A stretch of 64,000 nt of DNA from CBDFHB01 sp965250115 (GCA_965250115.1 CBDFNJ010000001.1:1178001-1242000), one strand, 5' to 3'. Numbered from the stretch's first letter, positions 35,591-44,346 are shown. Numbers and translations are program-made. Notes: a model not told the origin generated them from the letters alone.

Positions 35591-38416
35591 ATGACGATGC
35601 TCGGTATGATCTTCGCGCTTGCGATTGGCGCGACCTCGCCGTCGGCGCAAGAGATCGCTTCGAGCGCGACCGAGAAACTGCGTGATCTGCGGGTGCGCGA
35701 CGTGCGCCTCGTCTTCGAGGGTGCCCCGATTCCCGAGGCGAGCTACGAGCTCGTCGAGGTACAAGCTGGAGAGGCATATCGCCCCGAGGCCGTGCGCCGC
35801 TCGATAAAGCAGCTCTTCGCGCTCGGAGCCTTCTCCGACATCAAAGTGGAGGCTGCGCCGGTCGGGGAGGAAGTCGATGTCATCTTCCGGCTCTACCCAC
35901 GGATCGAGATCGAGGCCGTGGAAGTCGCGGGTCTCGACGCGGCGAACGTCAGGTTGAAGGCGCTTCAGCCGAGACTGATCGAGGAGAGCGACATCTCCGT
36001 CGGCGATCTCCTCGAGATCGAGAACCTTGGCGCGGCCGCGGGCCGGCTGACGCAAATGCTACACAACGAGGGCTATCTTTGGGCCTCGGTCGATCCAGAG
36101 GCATCGTTCCGGTCGCCCACCGCCGTCGTCGTCTTTCACGTGGCACCAGGACCTCGGGCCGTCGTGGGCGTGGTGGAGGTCGAGGGCGTTGCTCCCCAGA
36201 TCGCCACGGACGTTCGCCGGCGCATCGACCTCGCGCTGGGTGAGCCCTACTCGCGTGCGGAGCTGGAAAAGAGCCTCGACTCACTGACCGCGCGCTGGAA
36301 AGGGCTCGGGTTTTACGGAGCGGAGGTGGAGCTTTTGGACATGCCGGCAGGTGACCGGGCCGTCGATATCCGGATTCGTCCCAACCTCGGTCCACAGGTG
36401 CGCGTCGAGGTGGATGGCTGGGAGTTCTCCGACAAGGAGCTCAGAAAGCTCGTGCCAATCTTCGAAGAGACCCGCTTCACGGAGGACCTCATCGAAGAGT
36501 CGCGAGCGAATCTGGAGCAGGATCTGAAGGACCGTGGCTATCGTGACGCGGGCGTGGAGACTGCACGCGAGATGCTCGGTGAGGGACAACTCCTTGTTCT
36601 GCGCTTCCACACCGTACCCGGTCCGCGTTACGAAGTCGTCGACATCCAGCTCGAAGGGGTCCTCTCCGTGCCTGAGTCGGAGATCCGCGCCCTCTTCGTG
36701 ACTCGCACCCGTGGCCGGGTTCGGGGAGCTTCCTTCAGCCAAGCGACATGGGAGGATGACCTGAAGGAAGTGCGTTCCTACTACCAGCGGCGCGGCTTTC
36801 ACCGTGTCACCGTCGAGGGACAGGAGCGCTCCGCCCTCGACCAACCCAGTGAAATCGTCCTCGTCGCTCGTGTCCAGGAGGGTGCTCGGGCCCACATCGA
36901 ATCGATTCAGGTGGAGGGCGCGAAGGAGATTCCCCTGGGTGACGTCTTGCGCGCCACGACGGTTCGTCCCGGCATGGCCTTCGACGCAAGGGGTTTGGTC
37001 GAGGCCCGGGAGCAAATCGTGAACATCTATCGGAACGAAGGGTTTCGCAGCGCGGACGTTCAGGCCCGCTCCCAGATCGATGACGAGGGTACGAAGGCCA
37101 ACGTCACGTTCCTCGTCAGGGAGGGCCGAAGAACCCGCGTCGACCGCGTCATTCTCTCTGGTCTGGTCGTAACTCGCGAGTCCGCGGTCGGCCGGCTCCT
37201 GACGATCCGCCCCGGCGATCCTCTTTCGACCGCCGGCGTGCTCGAGATGCGTCAGAAGCTCGTCGGCTCGGGGCTCTTCCGCAGCGTCGACATCGAGGTT
37301 CTGCCTCCGGATCCACTCACGCGCCGAAGCGACATCCTCGTCTCCGTCGTCGAGGCCCCACGGACGAGCTTCGCCTACGGATTTGGCTATCAGGAGCGAC
37401 AGCTCGCTCGAGCCGACATCGAGATCACCCGCCGGAACCTCCTGGGACTCAATCGGACCGTCAGCGTCTTCACCCGGGCAAGCTTCCGCGGCGGTCGCTT
37501 CATTACGACCTACCGGCAACCAGAGTTCTTCGGTCGTGACCTCCCGGTCTTCGTCAGTGCCTTTCTCGAGGAGGAGCAGCGGACGAGCTTCTCTTACAAT
37601 CGCGGCGGCATCGGCATGCAGGTCTCGAAGCGAATGAGCGAGGATCAAACGCTGCTCCTCCGCTATCGCTTCGACAGGACGAAGACCTTCAACCTGGCGG
37701 AGGACATCGACATCGAAGACATCGACCGGCGATTCCGTGACGTTCGTATCTCCGCCCTGTCCCTCGCCTCGGTCACCGACCGGCGGAACGACCCTTTGAA
37801 TCCGGACCAAGGGCAGTTCCGTATTCTGGACATCGAGTGGTCCGGCAAAGCGCTCGGGACGGAAGCCCCGTACTTGAAGGGCCTCGCCCAGCAGTTTCTC
37901 TATTTCCGGCTTCCGAAGACCATGGTGGCCGCCGTCGGGCTCCGCCTCGGCATCGGTAAGACGTTTCGGGAAGACCGCGACGCGCTCATGCCACCGGTCG
38001 AACGTTTCTACGCGGGAGGGGCGAACACGCTGCGCGGCTTCGCTCTCGACCAGGCCAGTCCCAAGCGCAAGGGCGTCCTCGACGATGGCACCGTCTTCGA
38101 TGGCGAGCCCATCGGAGGCAATGTCCTCTCGCTCCTCAACGTGGAGCTGCGTTTTCCCGTACTCGGCAACCTGCGAGGCGTCGTCTTTTCCGACAGCGGA
38201 AACGTCTACCGCCGTCTAGAGGTCATCAAGCTCCTGAACTGGCGCTATAACGTGGGCTTTGGATTTCGCTACGAGACGCCCCTCGGGCCGTTGCGCGTCG
38301 ACTACGGATTCAAACTGGACCGGCGTACGCGCCACTCGATCGAATGTCCGGAAATCACCATCCCCTGCCAGGAATCTTTGGGGCGGTTGCACGTGAGTTT
38401 GGGACATGCGTTCTAG
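35591..38416 (+). CDS. bamA: BamA/Omp85 outer-membrane protein assembly factor
   Basis: 941 residues. A signal peptide (MTMLGMIFALAIGATSPSAQ) leads into about five or six POTRA units (RRSIKQLFALGAFSDIKVE; GRLTQMLHNEGYLWASVD; RVEVDGWEFSDKELRKLVP; YEVVDIQLEGVLSVPESEI; RKLLTIRPGDPL-like VGRLLTIRPGDPLS), more than the usual BamA number. The barrel follows, with the lid motif YAGGANTLRGFALDQ and the C-terminal strand RLHVSLGHAF ending in Phe. It folds and inserts outer-membrane beta-barrels. Directly downstream of tamB and overlapping the SurA-like gene by 11 bases, it forms an assembly operon. Confidence 0.9.
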   Translation: MTMLGMIFALAIGATSPSAQEIASSATEKLRDLRVRDVRLVFEGAPIPEASYELVEVQAGEAYRPEAVRRSIKQLFALGAFSDIKVEAAPVGEEVDVIFRLYPRIEIEAVEVAGLDAANVRLKALQPRLIEESDISVGDLLEIENLGAAAGRLTQMLHNEGYLWASVDPEASFRSPTAVVVFHVAPGPRAVVGVVEVEGVAPQIATDVRRRIDLALGEPYSRAELEKSLDSLTARWKGLGFYGAEVELLDMPAGDRAVDIRIRPNLGPQVRVEVDGWEFSDKELRKLVPIFEETRFTEDLIEESRANLEQDLKDRGYRDAGVETAREMLGEGQLLVLRFHTVPGPRYEVVDIQLEGVLSVPESEIRALFVTRTRGRVRGASFSQATWEDDLKEVRSYYQRRGFHRVTVEGQERSALDQPSEIVLVARVQEGARAHIESIQVEGAKEIPLGDVLRATTVRPGMAFDARGLVEAREQIVNIYRNEGFRSADVQARSQIDDEGTKANVTFLVREGRRTRVDRVILSGLVVTRESAVGRLLTIRPGDPLSTAGVLEMRQKLVGSGLFRSVDIEVLPPDPLTRRSDILVSVVEAPRTSFAYGFGYQERQLARADIEITRRNLLGLNRTVSVFTRASFRGGRFITTYRQPEFFGRDLPVFVSAFLEEEQRTSFSYNRGGIGMQVSKRMSEDQTLLLRYRFDRTKTFNLAEDIDIEDIDRRFRDVRISALSLASVTDRRNDPLNPDQGQFRILDIEWSGKALGTEAPYLKGLAQQFLYFRLPKTMVAAVGLRLGIGKTFREDRDALMPPVERFYAGGANTLRGFALDQASPKRKGVLDDGTVFDGEPIGGNVLSLLNVELRFPVLGNLRGVVFSDSGNVYRRLEVIKLLNWRYNVGFGFRYETPLGPLRVDYGFKLDRRTRHSIECPEITIPCQESLGRLHVSLGHAF

Positions 38417-39029
38417 AATCGTCCTCGTATCGCTCGTCTTGCTTGCCGCGGCAGGATCGCGCCCTGCGCGAGCCGGGGAGATCGTCGACCGCATCGTGGC
38501 TATCATCGATCGAGACGTCATTACGCTGTCAGAAGCCCAACAGGCCCGTGGTCTCGTCGAGGTCAGGACCGGCCAGCCCTCGTCGCTCGCCGAGGTCGTG
38601 GAGCGCCTCATCGAAGACCGCCTCGTCGAGCGCGAGGTCGAACGCTTCGTCGGGGAGCCTGTCCCGATCGAGCTCGTGGATGACGCCATGTCGCAGGTAC
38701 GTGTGAGCTTCCCGGACGAAGCTGACTATCGGAAGATGCTCGCCCGCGACGGTTTGACCGAGGAAGAGGTGAGAGAGCAGCTTCGCCGTCAGCTCGCCAT
38801 CACCAGCTACCTCGAGCGGCGTTTCCGCACCTTGAGCTACGTCACCGCGGAAGAGATCGAACGATACTACGAGGAAGATCCCGAGCTCTCCTCCCCGCTT
38901 GCTCCCGGGCTTTCCGCGGTCTCCGATCGGATCCGGCTCATCCTCGAAGAGCGTAAGTTCACTGCGCGAGTCGAGCTCTGGATCGCAAGCTTGAAGAGTC
39001 GGTCTCGGATCCAGCGCTACGTCTGGTAG
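38406..39029 (+). CDS. SurA N-terminal-like periplasmic chaperone
   Basis: 207 residues with a signal peptide (MRSRIVLVSLVLLAAAGSRPARA). The region VDRIVAIIDRDVITLSEAQQ is the SurA N-domain hallmark, followed by helices (EVVERLIEDRLVEREVERF; YRKMLARDGLTEEEVREQLR; TSYLERRFRTLSYVTAEEI). The parvulin isomerase domains of full SurA are absent, so it would act as a chaperone only, delivering unfolded outer-membrane proteins to BamA, whose gene it overlaps. The ending ARVELWIASLKSRSRIQRYVW resembles the SurA C-terminal helix. Confidence 0.8.
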   Translation: MRSRIVLVSLVLLAAAGSRPARAGEIVDRIVAIIDRDVITLSEAQQARGLVEVRTGQPSSLAEVVERLIEDRLVEREVERFVGEPVPIELVDDAMSQVRVSFPDEADYRKMLARDGLTEEEVREQLRRQLAITSYLERRFRTLSYVTAEEIERYYEEDPELSSPLAPGLSAVSDRIRLILEERKFTARVELWIASLKSRSRIQRYVW

Positions 39030-39041
39030 CCACCCCCGCGC

Positions 39042-39107
39042 ATGTCCTACCTCGTTTACGATCACCACGCGGGGGGCGCGCTCGCCGCCATCGAGAGATA
39101 CCTGTGA
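39042..39107 (+). CDS. Possible 21-residue coupling peptide
   Basis: ATG 39042 encodes MSYLVYDHHAGGALAAIERY L and stops at a TGA that overlaps the next GTG as GTGA. There is no strong ribosome site. It could be a leader peptide coupled to the following gene, or the head of a gene broken by a small deletion. No family recognised. Confidence 0.25.
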   Translation: MSYLVYDHHAGGALAAIERYL

Positions 39108-39195
39108 CAGCCCTCCGCATTGTTACCGTCCTGGCCCTCGCTCTCTCTTCGCAACTCCTCCCAGCAGATGAGTGGGTCCAAGTGACGAGTCCTTG
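39104..39195 (+). CDS. Exported protein, truncated by an IS after about 30 residues
   Basis: GTG 39104 encodes a signal peptide (VTALRIVTVLALALSSQLLP) and DEWVQVTSP before IS5-type copy B starts. The (D/W)WVQV.SP opening is frequent at the N terminus of exported TPR/peptidase-like proteins of Acidobacteriota (from memory, not checked). The rest of the gene is not found to the right of the IS. Confidence 0.4.
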
Positions 39196-40278
39196 CCTTG
39201 GTGCACAACTCGCGATCTCGGTCCACAATTGTCCTGTACTCACGGATTCGAGGTTCCCCATGAGCATTTTCAAACGCACTCAGCGGAAGTATGTGAAGAA
39301 GGCCTATCGCGTGAGGAATTGGCGTGAATATGAGGCGGGTCTACGCAACCGTGGGAGCCTGACCGTCTGGATCTCGCTCACCGCCGGCAAGCTTGTGAAC
39401 TGGGACGCGCCCCGGCCGAGGAGGAGGAAACCGGGCCGTCAACGCAAGTACTCGAACCACGCCATCGAGACGGCTGTCACCCTGAGCATGGTGTTTCATC
39501 TGTCATCTAGGCAGAGCGAGGGATTGCTGCGGTCGTTGTTCGCTCTGATGAAGCTAGACAATGATGTGCCCGATCACACCACGATTTCGAGGCGCAAGGC
39601 GAAGCTGGGTAAGGTCCCCTTCTACCAAGACAAGCAGAAGACGCCGTTGCACATCTTGATCGACAGCAGCGGTCTCGCTGTCCACGCCGGCCAGCTGCGC
39701 AGAGCACCAAAGAGCAGGGACTATCGCAAGCTCCATCTGTGTGTCGACGAGCAGACTGGCGAAGTCGTCGCCGGCGAGCTGACGAGCAAAAGAGCCCGCG
39801 ATTCATCGCGGGTTGCATCGCTTGTCGGACAGATCGACAGTCCCATCTCATCGGCCAGAGCTGACACCGCATACGACGCCAGCGGCGTCTATGAGGCGAT
39901 CGAGAATCACAGCGCTCATCGCTCGCCGAGGGTGCTGATACCGCCGCGCAAGGGCGCCCAGCTCGCATCGGGGCCGGCGAGCAGCCGACAGCGCAATCGC
40001 AACATTGCAGCACAAGCTCGGCTCGGCAAACGAAAGTGGCACACAGAATCGGGCTACAGCAAACGGAGCAAAGTCGAGACAACGTTCCATCGCTACAAGG
40101 CTATCGTGGGCTCAGCGATGCGAGCGAGAGGGTTGGCGGCACAGAGAGTCGAGGCAAGGATCGGGTGCAAGATTCTGAACACCATGACGGCGCTCGGGAT
40201 GCCTGATAGCGAGATGATCGGATGATGGGAGTCGGGGCCAAGCGAGCTATCGGCCTCTATCGGAGTTGTGCACCAAGG
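39196..40278 (+). mobile_element. IS5-type element, copy B (1083 bp)
   Basis: CCTTGGTGCACAACTC at the left and GAGTTGTGCACCAAGG at the right, one intact transposase gene. Same length as copies C and D. No flanking duplication (TCCTTG left, CAGCAT right). It faces copy C across a 377-bp interval. Confidence 0.9.
39260..40225 (+). CDS. IS5-family transposase (copy B)
   Basis: 321 residues, intact. MSIFKRTQRKYVKKAYRV and NWREYEAGLRNRGSLTVWI are the usual IS5-family (IS903-like) N-terminal block; the DDE core has LHILIDSSGLAVHAG, ADTAYDASGVYEAI and KVETTFHRYKAIVGSAMRAR with the conserved Y..R/K...E (SGYSKRSKVE). It catalyses cut-and-paste movement of the 1083-bp element. Copies B, C and D are nearly identical in protein, so expansion is recent. 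Confidence 0.9.
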   Translation: MSIFKRTQRKYVKKAYRVRNWREYEAGLRNRGSLTVWISLTAGKLVNWDAPRPRRRKPGRQRKYSNHAIETAVTLSMVFHLSSRQSEGLLRSLFALMKLDNDVPDHTTISRRKAKLGKVPFYQDKQKTPLHILIDSSGLAVHAGQLRRAPKSRDYRKLHLCVDEQTGEVVAGELTSKRARDSSRVASLVGQIDSPISSARADTAYDASGVYEAIENHSAHRSPRVLIPPRKGAQLASGPASSRQRNRNIAAQARLGKRKWHTESGYSKRSKVETTFHRYKAIVGSAMRARGLAAQRVEARIGCKILNTMTALGMPDSEMIG

Positions 40279-40447
40279 CAGCATGAGGCCGGGTTCGTGT
40301 TCACCACTCGTGAGGGAATCCACTCGACGGCGGCAACGTGACGAGAGACTTCCAAAAAACTCCTTTGAGAAGGCTGGCCTGCCCTCGCTCCGGTTTCGGG
40401 TACAATGGACGGGTTCGGAGGACCCCTCGAATAAGGAGGTCATACCC

Positions 40448-40642
40448 GTGGAAAATGTTAAATTCGAAGTGGTGGAAGGGAACCGTTTACTGATTCATGT
40501 AGACCTTAACTACCGCGGCGACATCAGCGCCTCTGGAAAAACCAGAAGGGTGGCGTCGACTCTGGGTAATATCGGCTTTAAAGATGCTAATGGTGTGGAA
40601 ATCAAAATGGGGCTCAACGTTTACGTAAAGCCTGACGTTTGA
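40448..40642 (+). CDS. Small protein of unknown function between inverted IS copies
   Basis: 64 residues from GTG 40448, preceded by an excellent AAGGAGGT site at seven bases. The sequence includes VKFEVVEGNRLLIHVDLNY, GDISASGKTRRVASTLGN and GVEIKMGLNVYVKPDV, compact and beta-rich without a signal peptide. The pattern (K.GN+L.I.VDL.......SGK...+AST.GN......G..I.LNVY) resembles small uncharacterised proteins found in several phyla (from memory). The composition is clearly less GC-rich than the neighbours. It is the only gene between copies B and C, so it is a candidate transposon passenger. Confidence 0.6.
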   Translation: MENVKFEVVEGNRLLIHVDLNYRGDISASGKTRRVASTLGNIGFKDANGVEIKMGLNVYVKPDV

Positions 40643-40655
40643 CAGCGTTCAGTTG

Positions 40656-41738
40656 CCTTGGTGCACAACTCCGATAGAGGCCGAGAGCTCGCTTGGCCCC
40701 GACTCCCATCATCCGATCATCTCGCTATCAGGCATCCCGAGGGCCGTCATGGTGTTCAGAATCTTGCACCCGATCCTTGCCTCGACTCTCTGTGCCGCCA
40801 ACCCTCTCGCTCGCATCGCTGAGCCCACGATAGCCTTGTAGCGATGGAACGTTGTCTCGACTTTGCTCCGTTTGCTGTAGCCCGATTCTGTGTGCCACTT
40901 TCGTTTGCCGAGCCGAGCTTGTGCTGCAATGTTGCGATTGCGCTGTCGGCTGCTCGCCGGCCCCGATGCGAGCTGGGCGCCCTTGCGCGGCGGTATCAGC
41001 ACCCTCGGCGAGCGATGAGCGCTGTGATTCTCGATCGCCTCATAGACGCCGCTGGCGTCGTATGCGGTGTCAGCTCTGGCCGATGAGATGGGACTGTCGA
41101 TCTGTCCGACAAGCGATGCAACCCGCGATGAATCGCGGGCTCTTTTGCTCGTCAGCTCGCCGGCGACGACTTCGCCAGTCTGCTCGTCGACACACAGATG
41201 GAGCTTGCGATAGTCCCTGCTCTTTGGTGCTCTGCGCAGCTGGCCGGCGTGGACAGCGAGACCGCTGCTGTCGATCAAGATGTGCAACGGCGTCTTCTGC
41301 TTGTCTTGGTAGAAGGGGACCTTACCCAGCTTCGCCTTGCGCCTCGAAATCGTGGTGTGATCGGGCACATCATTGTCTAGCTTCATCAGAGCGAACAACG
41401 ACCGCAGCAATCCCTCGCTCTGCCTAGATGACAGATGAAACACCATGCCCAGGGTGACAGCCGTCTCGATGGCGTGGTTCGAGTACTTGCGTTGACGGCC
41501 CGGTTTCCTCCTCCTCGGCCGGGACGCGTCCCAGTTCACAAGCTTGCCGGCGGTGAGCGAGATCCAGACGGTCAGGCTCCCACGGTTGCGTAGACCCGCC
41601 TCATATTCACGCCAATTCCTCACGCGATAGGCCTTCTTCACATACTTCCGCTGAGTGCGTTTGAAAATGCTCATGGGGAACCTCGAATCCGTGAGTACAG
41701 GACAATTGTGGACCGAGATCGCGAGTTGTGCACCAAGG
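40656..41738 (-). mobile_element. IS5-type element, copy C (1083 bp)
   Basis: Same ends as copy B, opposite orientation, so B and C form an inverted pair around the 64-residue gene. The base pair outside the right end is TA instead of CA. No flanking duplication. Confidence 0.9.
40709..41674 (-). CDS. IS5-family transposase (copy C)
   Basis: 321 residues, intact, with one visible substitution from copy B in the N-terminal part (Ser for Pro in WDASRPRRRK). The catalytic residues are preserved. Start ATG 41674. Confidence 0.9.
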   Translation of the reverse strand: MSIFKRTQRKYVKKAYRVRNWREYEAGLRNRGSLTVWISLTAGKLVNWDASRPRRRKPGRQRKYSNHAIETAVTLGMVFHLSSRQSEGLLRSLFALMKLDNDVPDHTTISRRKAKLGKVPFYQDKQKTPLHILIDSSGLAVHAGQLRRAPKSRDYRKLHLCVDEQTGEVVAGELTSKRARDSSRVASLVGQIDSPISSARADTAYDASGVYEAIENHSAHRSPRVLIPPRKGAQLASGPASSRQRNRNIAAQARLGKRKWHTESGYSKRSKVETTFHRYKAIVGSAMRARGLAAQRVEARIGCKILNTMTALGMPDSEMIG

Positions 41739-42566
41739 TACCGGCGCGCCGCCAATCTTTTCAAGTCGTGCGAGATGCCGGACTACGCTAAAGAACTGGG
41801 GCAGCTTACGGCGATGTCGCGCGAGAGCGAGAAGCTGCTTCAGACTCTTAGTGCCCAGCACGGCTTCGCCGATCTACTGGGCGTTCATGACGTCACACGA
41901 TCGCTGGTCAAATACGAGACCGGTCGGCTGAATCGCGCCTATGCAGGGTTCGGTGCGAGTATCGCGAGCCGACCGGAAAGGCTCTCGACCGGGCCGGATT
42001 TCCTCCTAGCTGCGCCAGCCGACGCCGTCTTTTCGCAGTCGCGGTTCGTGCGCGTTGTGACCACGCACGACGACATTGAGGAAGAGCGCGCGCTCGACGA
42101 GATCTGGGGCGGCGTTAGGGACCGCACCCTCGGGTACATCGACGCTGTACTGCCCGAGCTCAGCCCCGAGCTTATGAAGGCATGGCGGGGCGTCTGGGAC
42201 GCGGCGCATCGTCGCGGGCCGGATTGGGCGCGCCAAGCGGGAGCATCGCTTCGGTTCATCCTCGTCGAGGTTCTCGACACCGTGACTCCCGTCGACGCCC
42301 TCACGGACATTCCACGGCAGTACGTTCGCGACGGAAGGCTGGGAAGACCGGCGCAGGTCTACTGGCTTTGCGTGCCACTTCAGAACCGGACCTACCGCCG
42401 GGTAGCGCGCGCAGATCTTGAGTCCGCCATCTCCATAGTCGACGCGATGTCGGAAGCAATTCACCGCCACGATTACGTCGAGATCGAAGACGCATTCGAC
42501 ACGATGGTTGTCCGTACCGCGATCGCGCTCTGTAACCTGCTGAAGCTCTGGAAGGCGCGGAACTAG
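41739..42566 (+). CDS. Unrecognised protein, 5' end lost to an IS; possibly defence related
   Basis: The frame is open from the IS end, with RYRRAANLFKSCEMPDYAKE; the first native Met candidate is at 41775. A helical region (LGVHDVTRSLVKYETGRLN; GFGASIASRPERLSTGPDF) is followed by VVTTHDDIEEERALDEI, then SPELMKAWRGVWDAAHRR and DWARQAGASLRFILVEVLD. The W.G.W.A...G.D..RQ...S.R.+....L pattern recalls helical domains next to nuclease or pPIWI-associated genes in defence islands, which is a low-confidence resemblance. The end is DTMVVRTAIALCNLLKLW. About 264-275 residues remain; the original N terminus is missing, so it is probably not made or not active as designed. Confidence 0.45.
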   Translation, partial: YRRAANLFKSCEMPDYAKELGQLTAMSRESEKLLQTLSAQHGFADLLGVHDVTRSLVKYETGRLNRAYAGFGASIASRPERLSTGPDFLLAAPADAVFSQSRFVRVVTTHDDIEEERALDEIWGGVRDRTLGYIDAVLPELSPELMKAWRGVWDAAHRRGPDWARQAGASLRFILVEVLDTVTPVDALTDIPRQYVRDGRLGRPAQVYWLCVPLQNRTYRRVARADLESAISIVDAMSEAIHRHDYVEIEDAFDTMVVRTAIALCNLLKLWKARN

Positions 42567-42627
42567 CGCGCCATACGCCCTCGCCACCGCAATTGTTGGC
42601 GTGTGCTCCCGTCCTGTGCGGTGCTTC

Positions 42628-42785
42628 CGCCATTAAGTGTTGGTGAGATGACGCTAAGACTTTACAGTGCATTAAATTACAGCCGAAATAGCGTTCGTGA
42701 TCTTCGCTGCGCGCTAAATGGAGCGTAAGCGCTTTTTTTGAAAAGGGATGCGTACACATCACCAACAGCAAACAGCGCAAGCACC
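42628..42785. repeat. 158-bp MITE-like repeat, copy 2
   Basis: Colinear with the copy at 15817 without indels (substitutions only). TGTTGGTGA inverted ends and the hairpin/T-run are conserved. It abuts an IS fragment at 42786. Confidence 0.6.
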
Positions 42786-42878
42786 GGTAAAGGGTAAGGC
42801 GCTTGGCCGGAAACTCTTGTCGGAAGTCGCCGGTATCGTCACACCGGAAACCCTGCTGGCTTGGCATCGAAGGCTCAC
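42786..42878 (+). mobile_element. Fragment of the integrase-core IS found at 48716
   Basis: 93 bases matching 48886-48978 (GGTAAAGGGTAAGGCGCTTG ... CTGGCTTGGCA). It encodes only KGKALGRKLLSEVAGIVTPE and a few more residues. Confidence 0.7.
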
Positions 42879-42884
42879 CGCCAA

Positions 42885-42992
42885 CTACTCCGCGCCCGCC
42901 TCCACGAACTCTCGGCGCACCTCGCTCTTGCTCACCCCTACTGTCTCCGCCATCTCCGGAAGGACCGAGGAGCTACGAGACTGCGCTTTCAT
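42885..42992 (-). pseudogene. IS256-family (mutator) transposase remnant
   Basis: MKAQSRSSSVLPEMAETVGV then SKSEVRREFVEAGAE and a stop. The L...AE..G.SKS.VSR.F.EA pattern is the IS256 transposase segment ahead of its catalytic core. Only 35 codons remain. Confidence 0.4.
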
Positions 42993-43111
42993 CGTCTGGT
43001 AACGTGTGCAGCCTGACGAGAGCAAAGGAAGTTAGCTCGACGCGATAGGTTTGACCCTGCCTGGGTTTTGTGGACACCAACCGAGGCGCGACAATGCGCC
43101 TGGAGGCGTCC

Positions 43112-43408
43112 ATGGGAAAGCGACGACGAAGGAAGTTCACGGGGGAGTTCAAGAAGGAAGCGGTCCGGCTGTTCAAAGCGGGCGAGCGCAGCATCGGCCA
43201 GGTCGCTAAGGAACTGGACCTGACGGAATCAGCCCTTCGAAACTGGGTGAAACAATACGAGGTTGATCACGGTGAAGGTCCACGCGAGGCTCTGACGACG
43301 GCGGAACGTGATGAGCTCCGTTCGCTGCGACGTCGAGTACGCACGTTGGAGCAAGAGCGAGAAATATTAAAAAAGGCGGCGGCCTTCTTCGCGAAGGAAA
43401 GCGAATGA
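43112..43408 (+). CDS. IS3-family OrfA (helix-turn-helix)
   Basis: 98 residues from ATG 43112: MGKRRRRKFTGEFKKEAVRL, SIGQVAKELDLTESALRNWV and the leucine-zipper-like LRRRVRTLEQEREILKKAAAF. It binds the IS ends and is fused to OrfB by frameshifting in this family. It overlaps orfB by ATGA, and an A6 run (TTAAAAAAGG) just before the overlap is a plausible slip site. Confidence 0.85.
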   Translation: MGKRRRRKFTGEFKKEAVRLFKAGERSIGQVAKELDLTESALRNWVKQYEVDHGEGPREALTTAERDELRSLRRRVRTLEQEREILKKAAAFFAKESE

Positions 43409-44283
43409 GATTCAAGTTCATTCACGCGGAGCGGGCCAACTATCCGGTGCGGGTGATGTGCCGAGTCCTGAGGGTATCGACCAGAGGCTACTACGCTCAG
43501 ATGAAGCGCGCGCCCAGCAGGCGACAGTGTGAGGATGGGAAGCTGAAGCTGCGCATCCAAGCGATCCACGCCCATAGCCGTGGTACCTACGGCAGGGAGC
43601 GTGTACGTCGCCAGCTTGACGGGGAGAACGTCGAGGTGGGCAAGCAGCGAGTGGCACGGCTGATGCGTGAGATGGGCCTGCAGGGCCTGCCCAGCAAGCG
43701 TTTTCGCCGCACGACCGACAGCAAGCACGATCGCCCTATCGCGCCCAACGTGCTCGGCCGGCACTTCGAAGCCGAACGAGCGAACCAGTTCTGGGTGACG
43801 GACATAACCTTCATCCGGACTTGGGAAGGCTGGCTCTACTTGGCGGTCATCCTCGATCTGTTCTCGCGTCGTGTCGTCGGCTGGGCGATGCAGTCCCACC
43901 TGCGCGCAGAGCTTGCTCTCGAGGCGCTTCACATGGCCTTGGGGCGCCGTCTGCCTGGAAGTGGCTTGGTGCATCATTCAGACCGTGGTACTCAATACGC
44001 GGCTGCGACCTACCAGGCCGTGCTCGATGAGTACGGCATCGTGTGCTCGATGAGCCGCAAGGGTAATTGCTGGGACAACGCCGTGAGCGAAAGCTTCTTC
44101 GGTACGCTCAAGACCGAGCTCGTCAACCGGCGGAGCTGGCCAACCCGGCGGAGCGCCAAAGACGCCGTCGCCAGCTACATCGAAGGCTTCTACAACCCGC
44201 ATCGACTTCACTCGTCGCTCGGCTACGTGAGCCCGATGCTGTTCGAGCAATTACACGCTCTTAAATCTGCTGATGCGAGATGA
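43405..44283 (+). CDS. IS3-family OrfB (DDE transposase)
   Basis: 292 residues: YPVRVMCRVLRVSTRGYYA, then the HTH_21-like YGRERVRRQLDGENVEVGK, and the rve core QFWVTDITFIRTWEGWLYL (Asp), GLVHHSDRGTQYAA (Asp) and GNCWDNAVSESFFGTLKTE (Glu), ending in FYNPHRLHSSLGYVSP. All three catalytic residues are present. Confidence 0.9.
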   Translation: MRFKFIHAERANYPVRVMCRVLRVSTRGYYAQMKRAPSRRQCEDGKLKLRIQAIHAHSRGTYGRERVRRQLDGENVEVGKQRVARLMREMGLQGLPSKRFRRTTDSKHDRPIAPNVLGRHFEAERANQFWVTDITFIRTWEGWLYLAVILDLFSRRVVGWAMQSHLRAELALEALHMALGRRLPGSGLVHHSDRGTQYAAATYQAVLDEYGIVCSMSRKGNCWDNAVSESFFGTLKTELVNRRSWPTRRSAKDAVASYIEGFYNPHRLHSSLGYVSPMLFEQLHALKSADAR

Positions 44284-44346
44284 TCAACCCGTCCACTTTT
44301 CCCGGGCAAGGTCAGTTCGCTCGATCGACGTCAACTAATAAGAAAC

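Larger units (their letters stand above)
43052..44314 (+). mobile_element. IS3-family element (1263 bp)
   Basis: Imperfect terminal inverted repeats: TGACCCTGCCTGGGTTTTG at the left and, complemented, TGACCTTGCCCGGGAAAAG at the right, both followed by TGGAC. Two overlapping genes, orfA and orfB. No clear target duplication. Confidence 0.85.
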
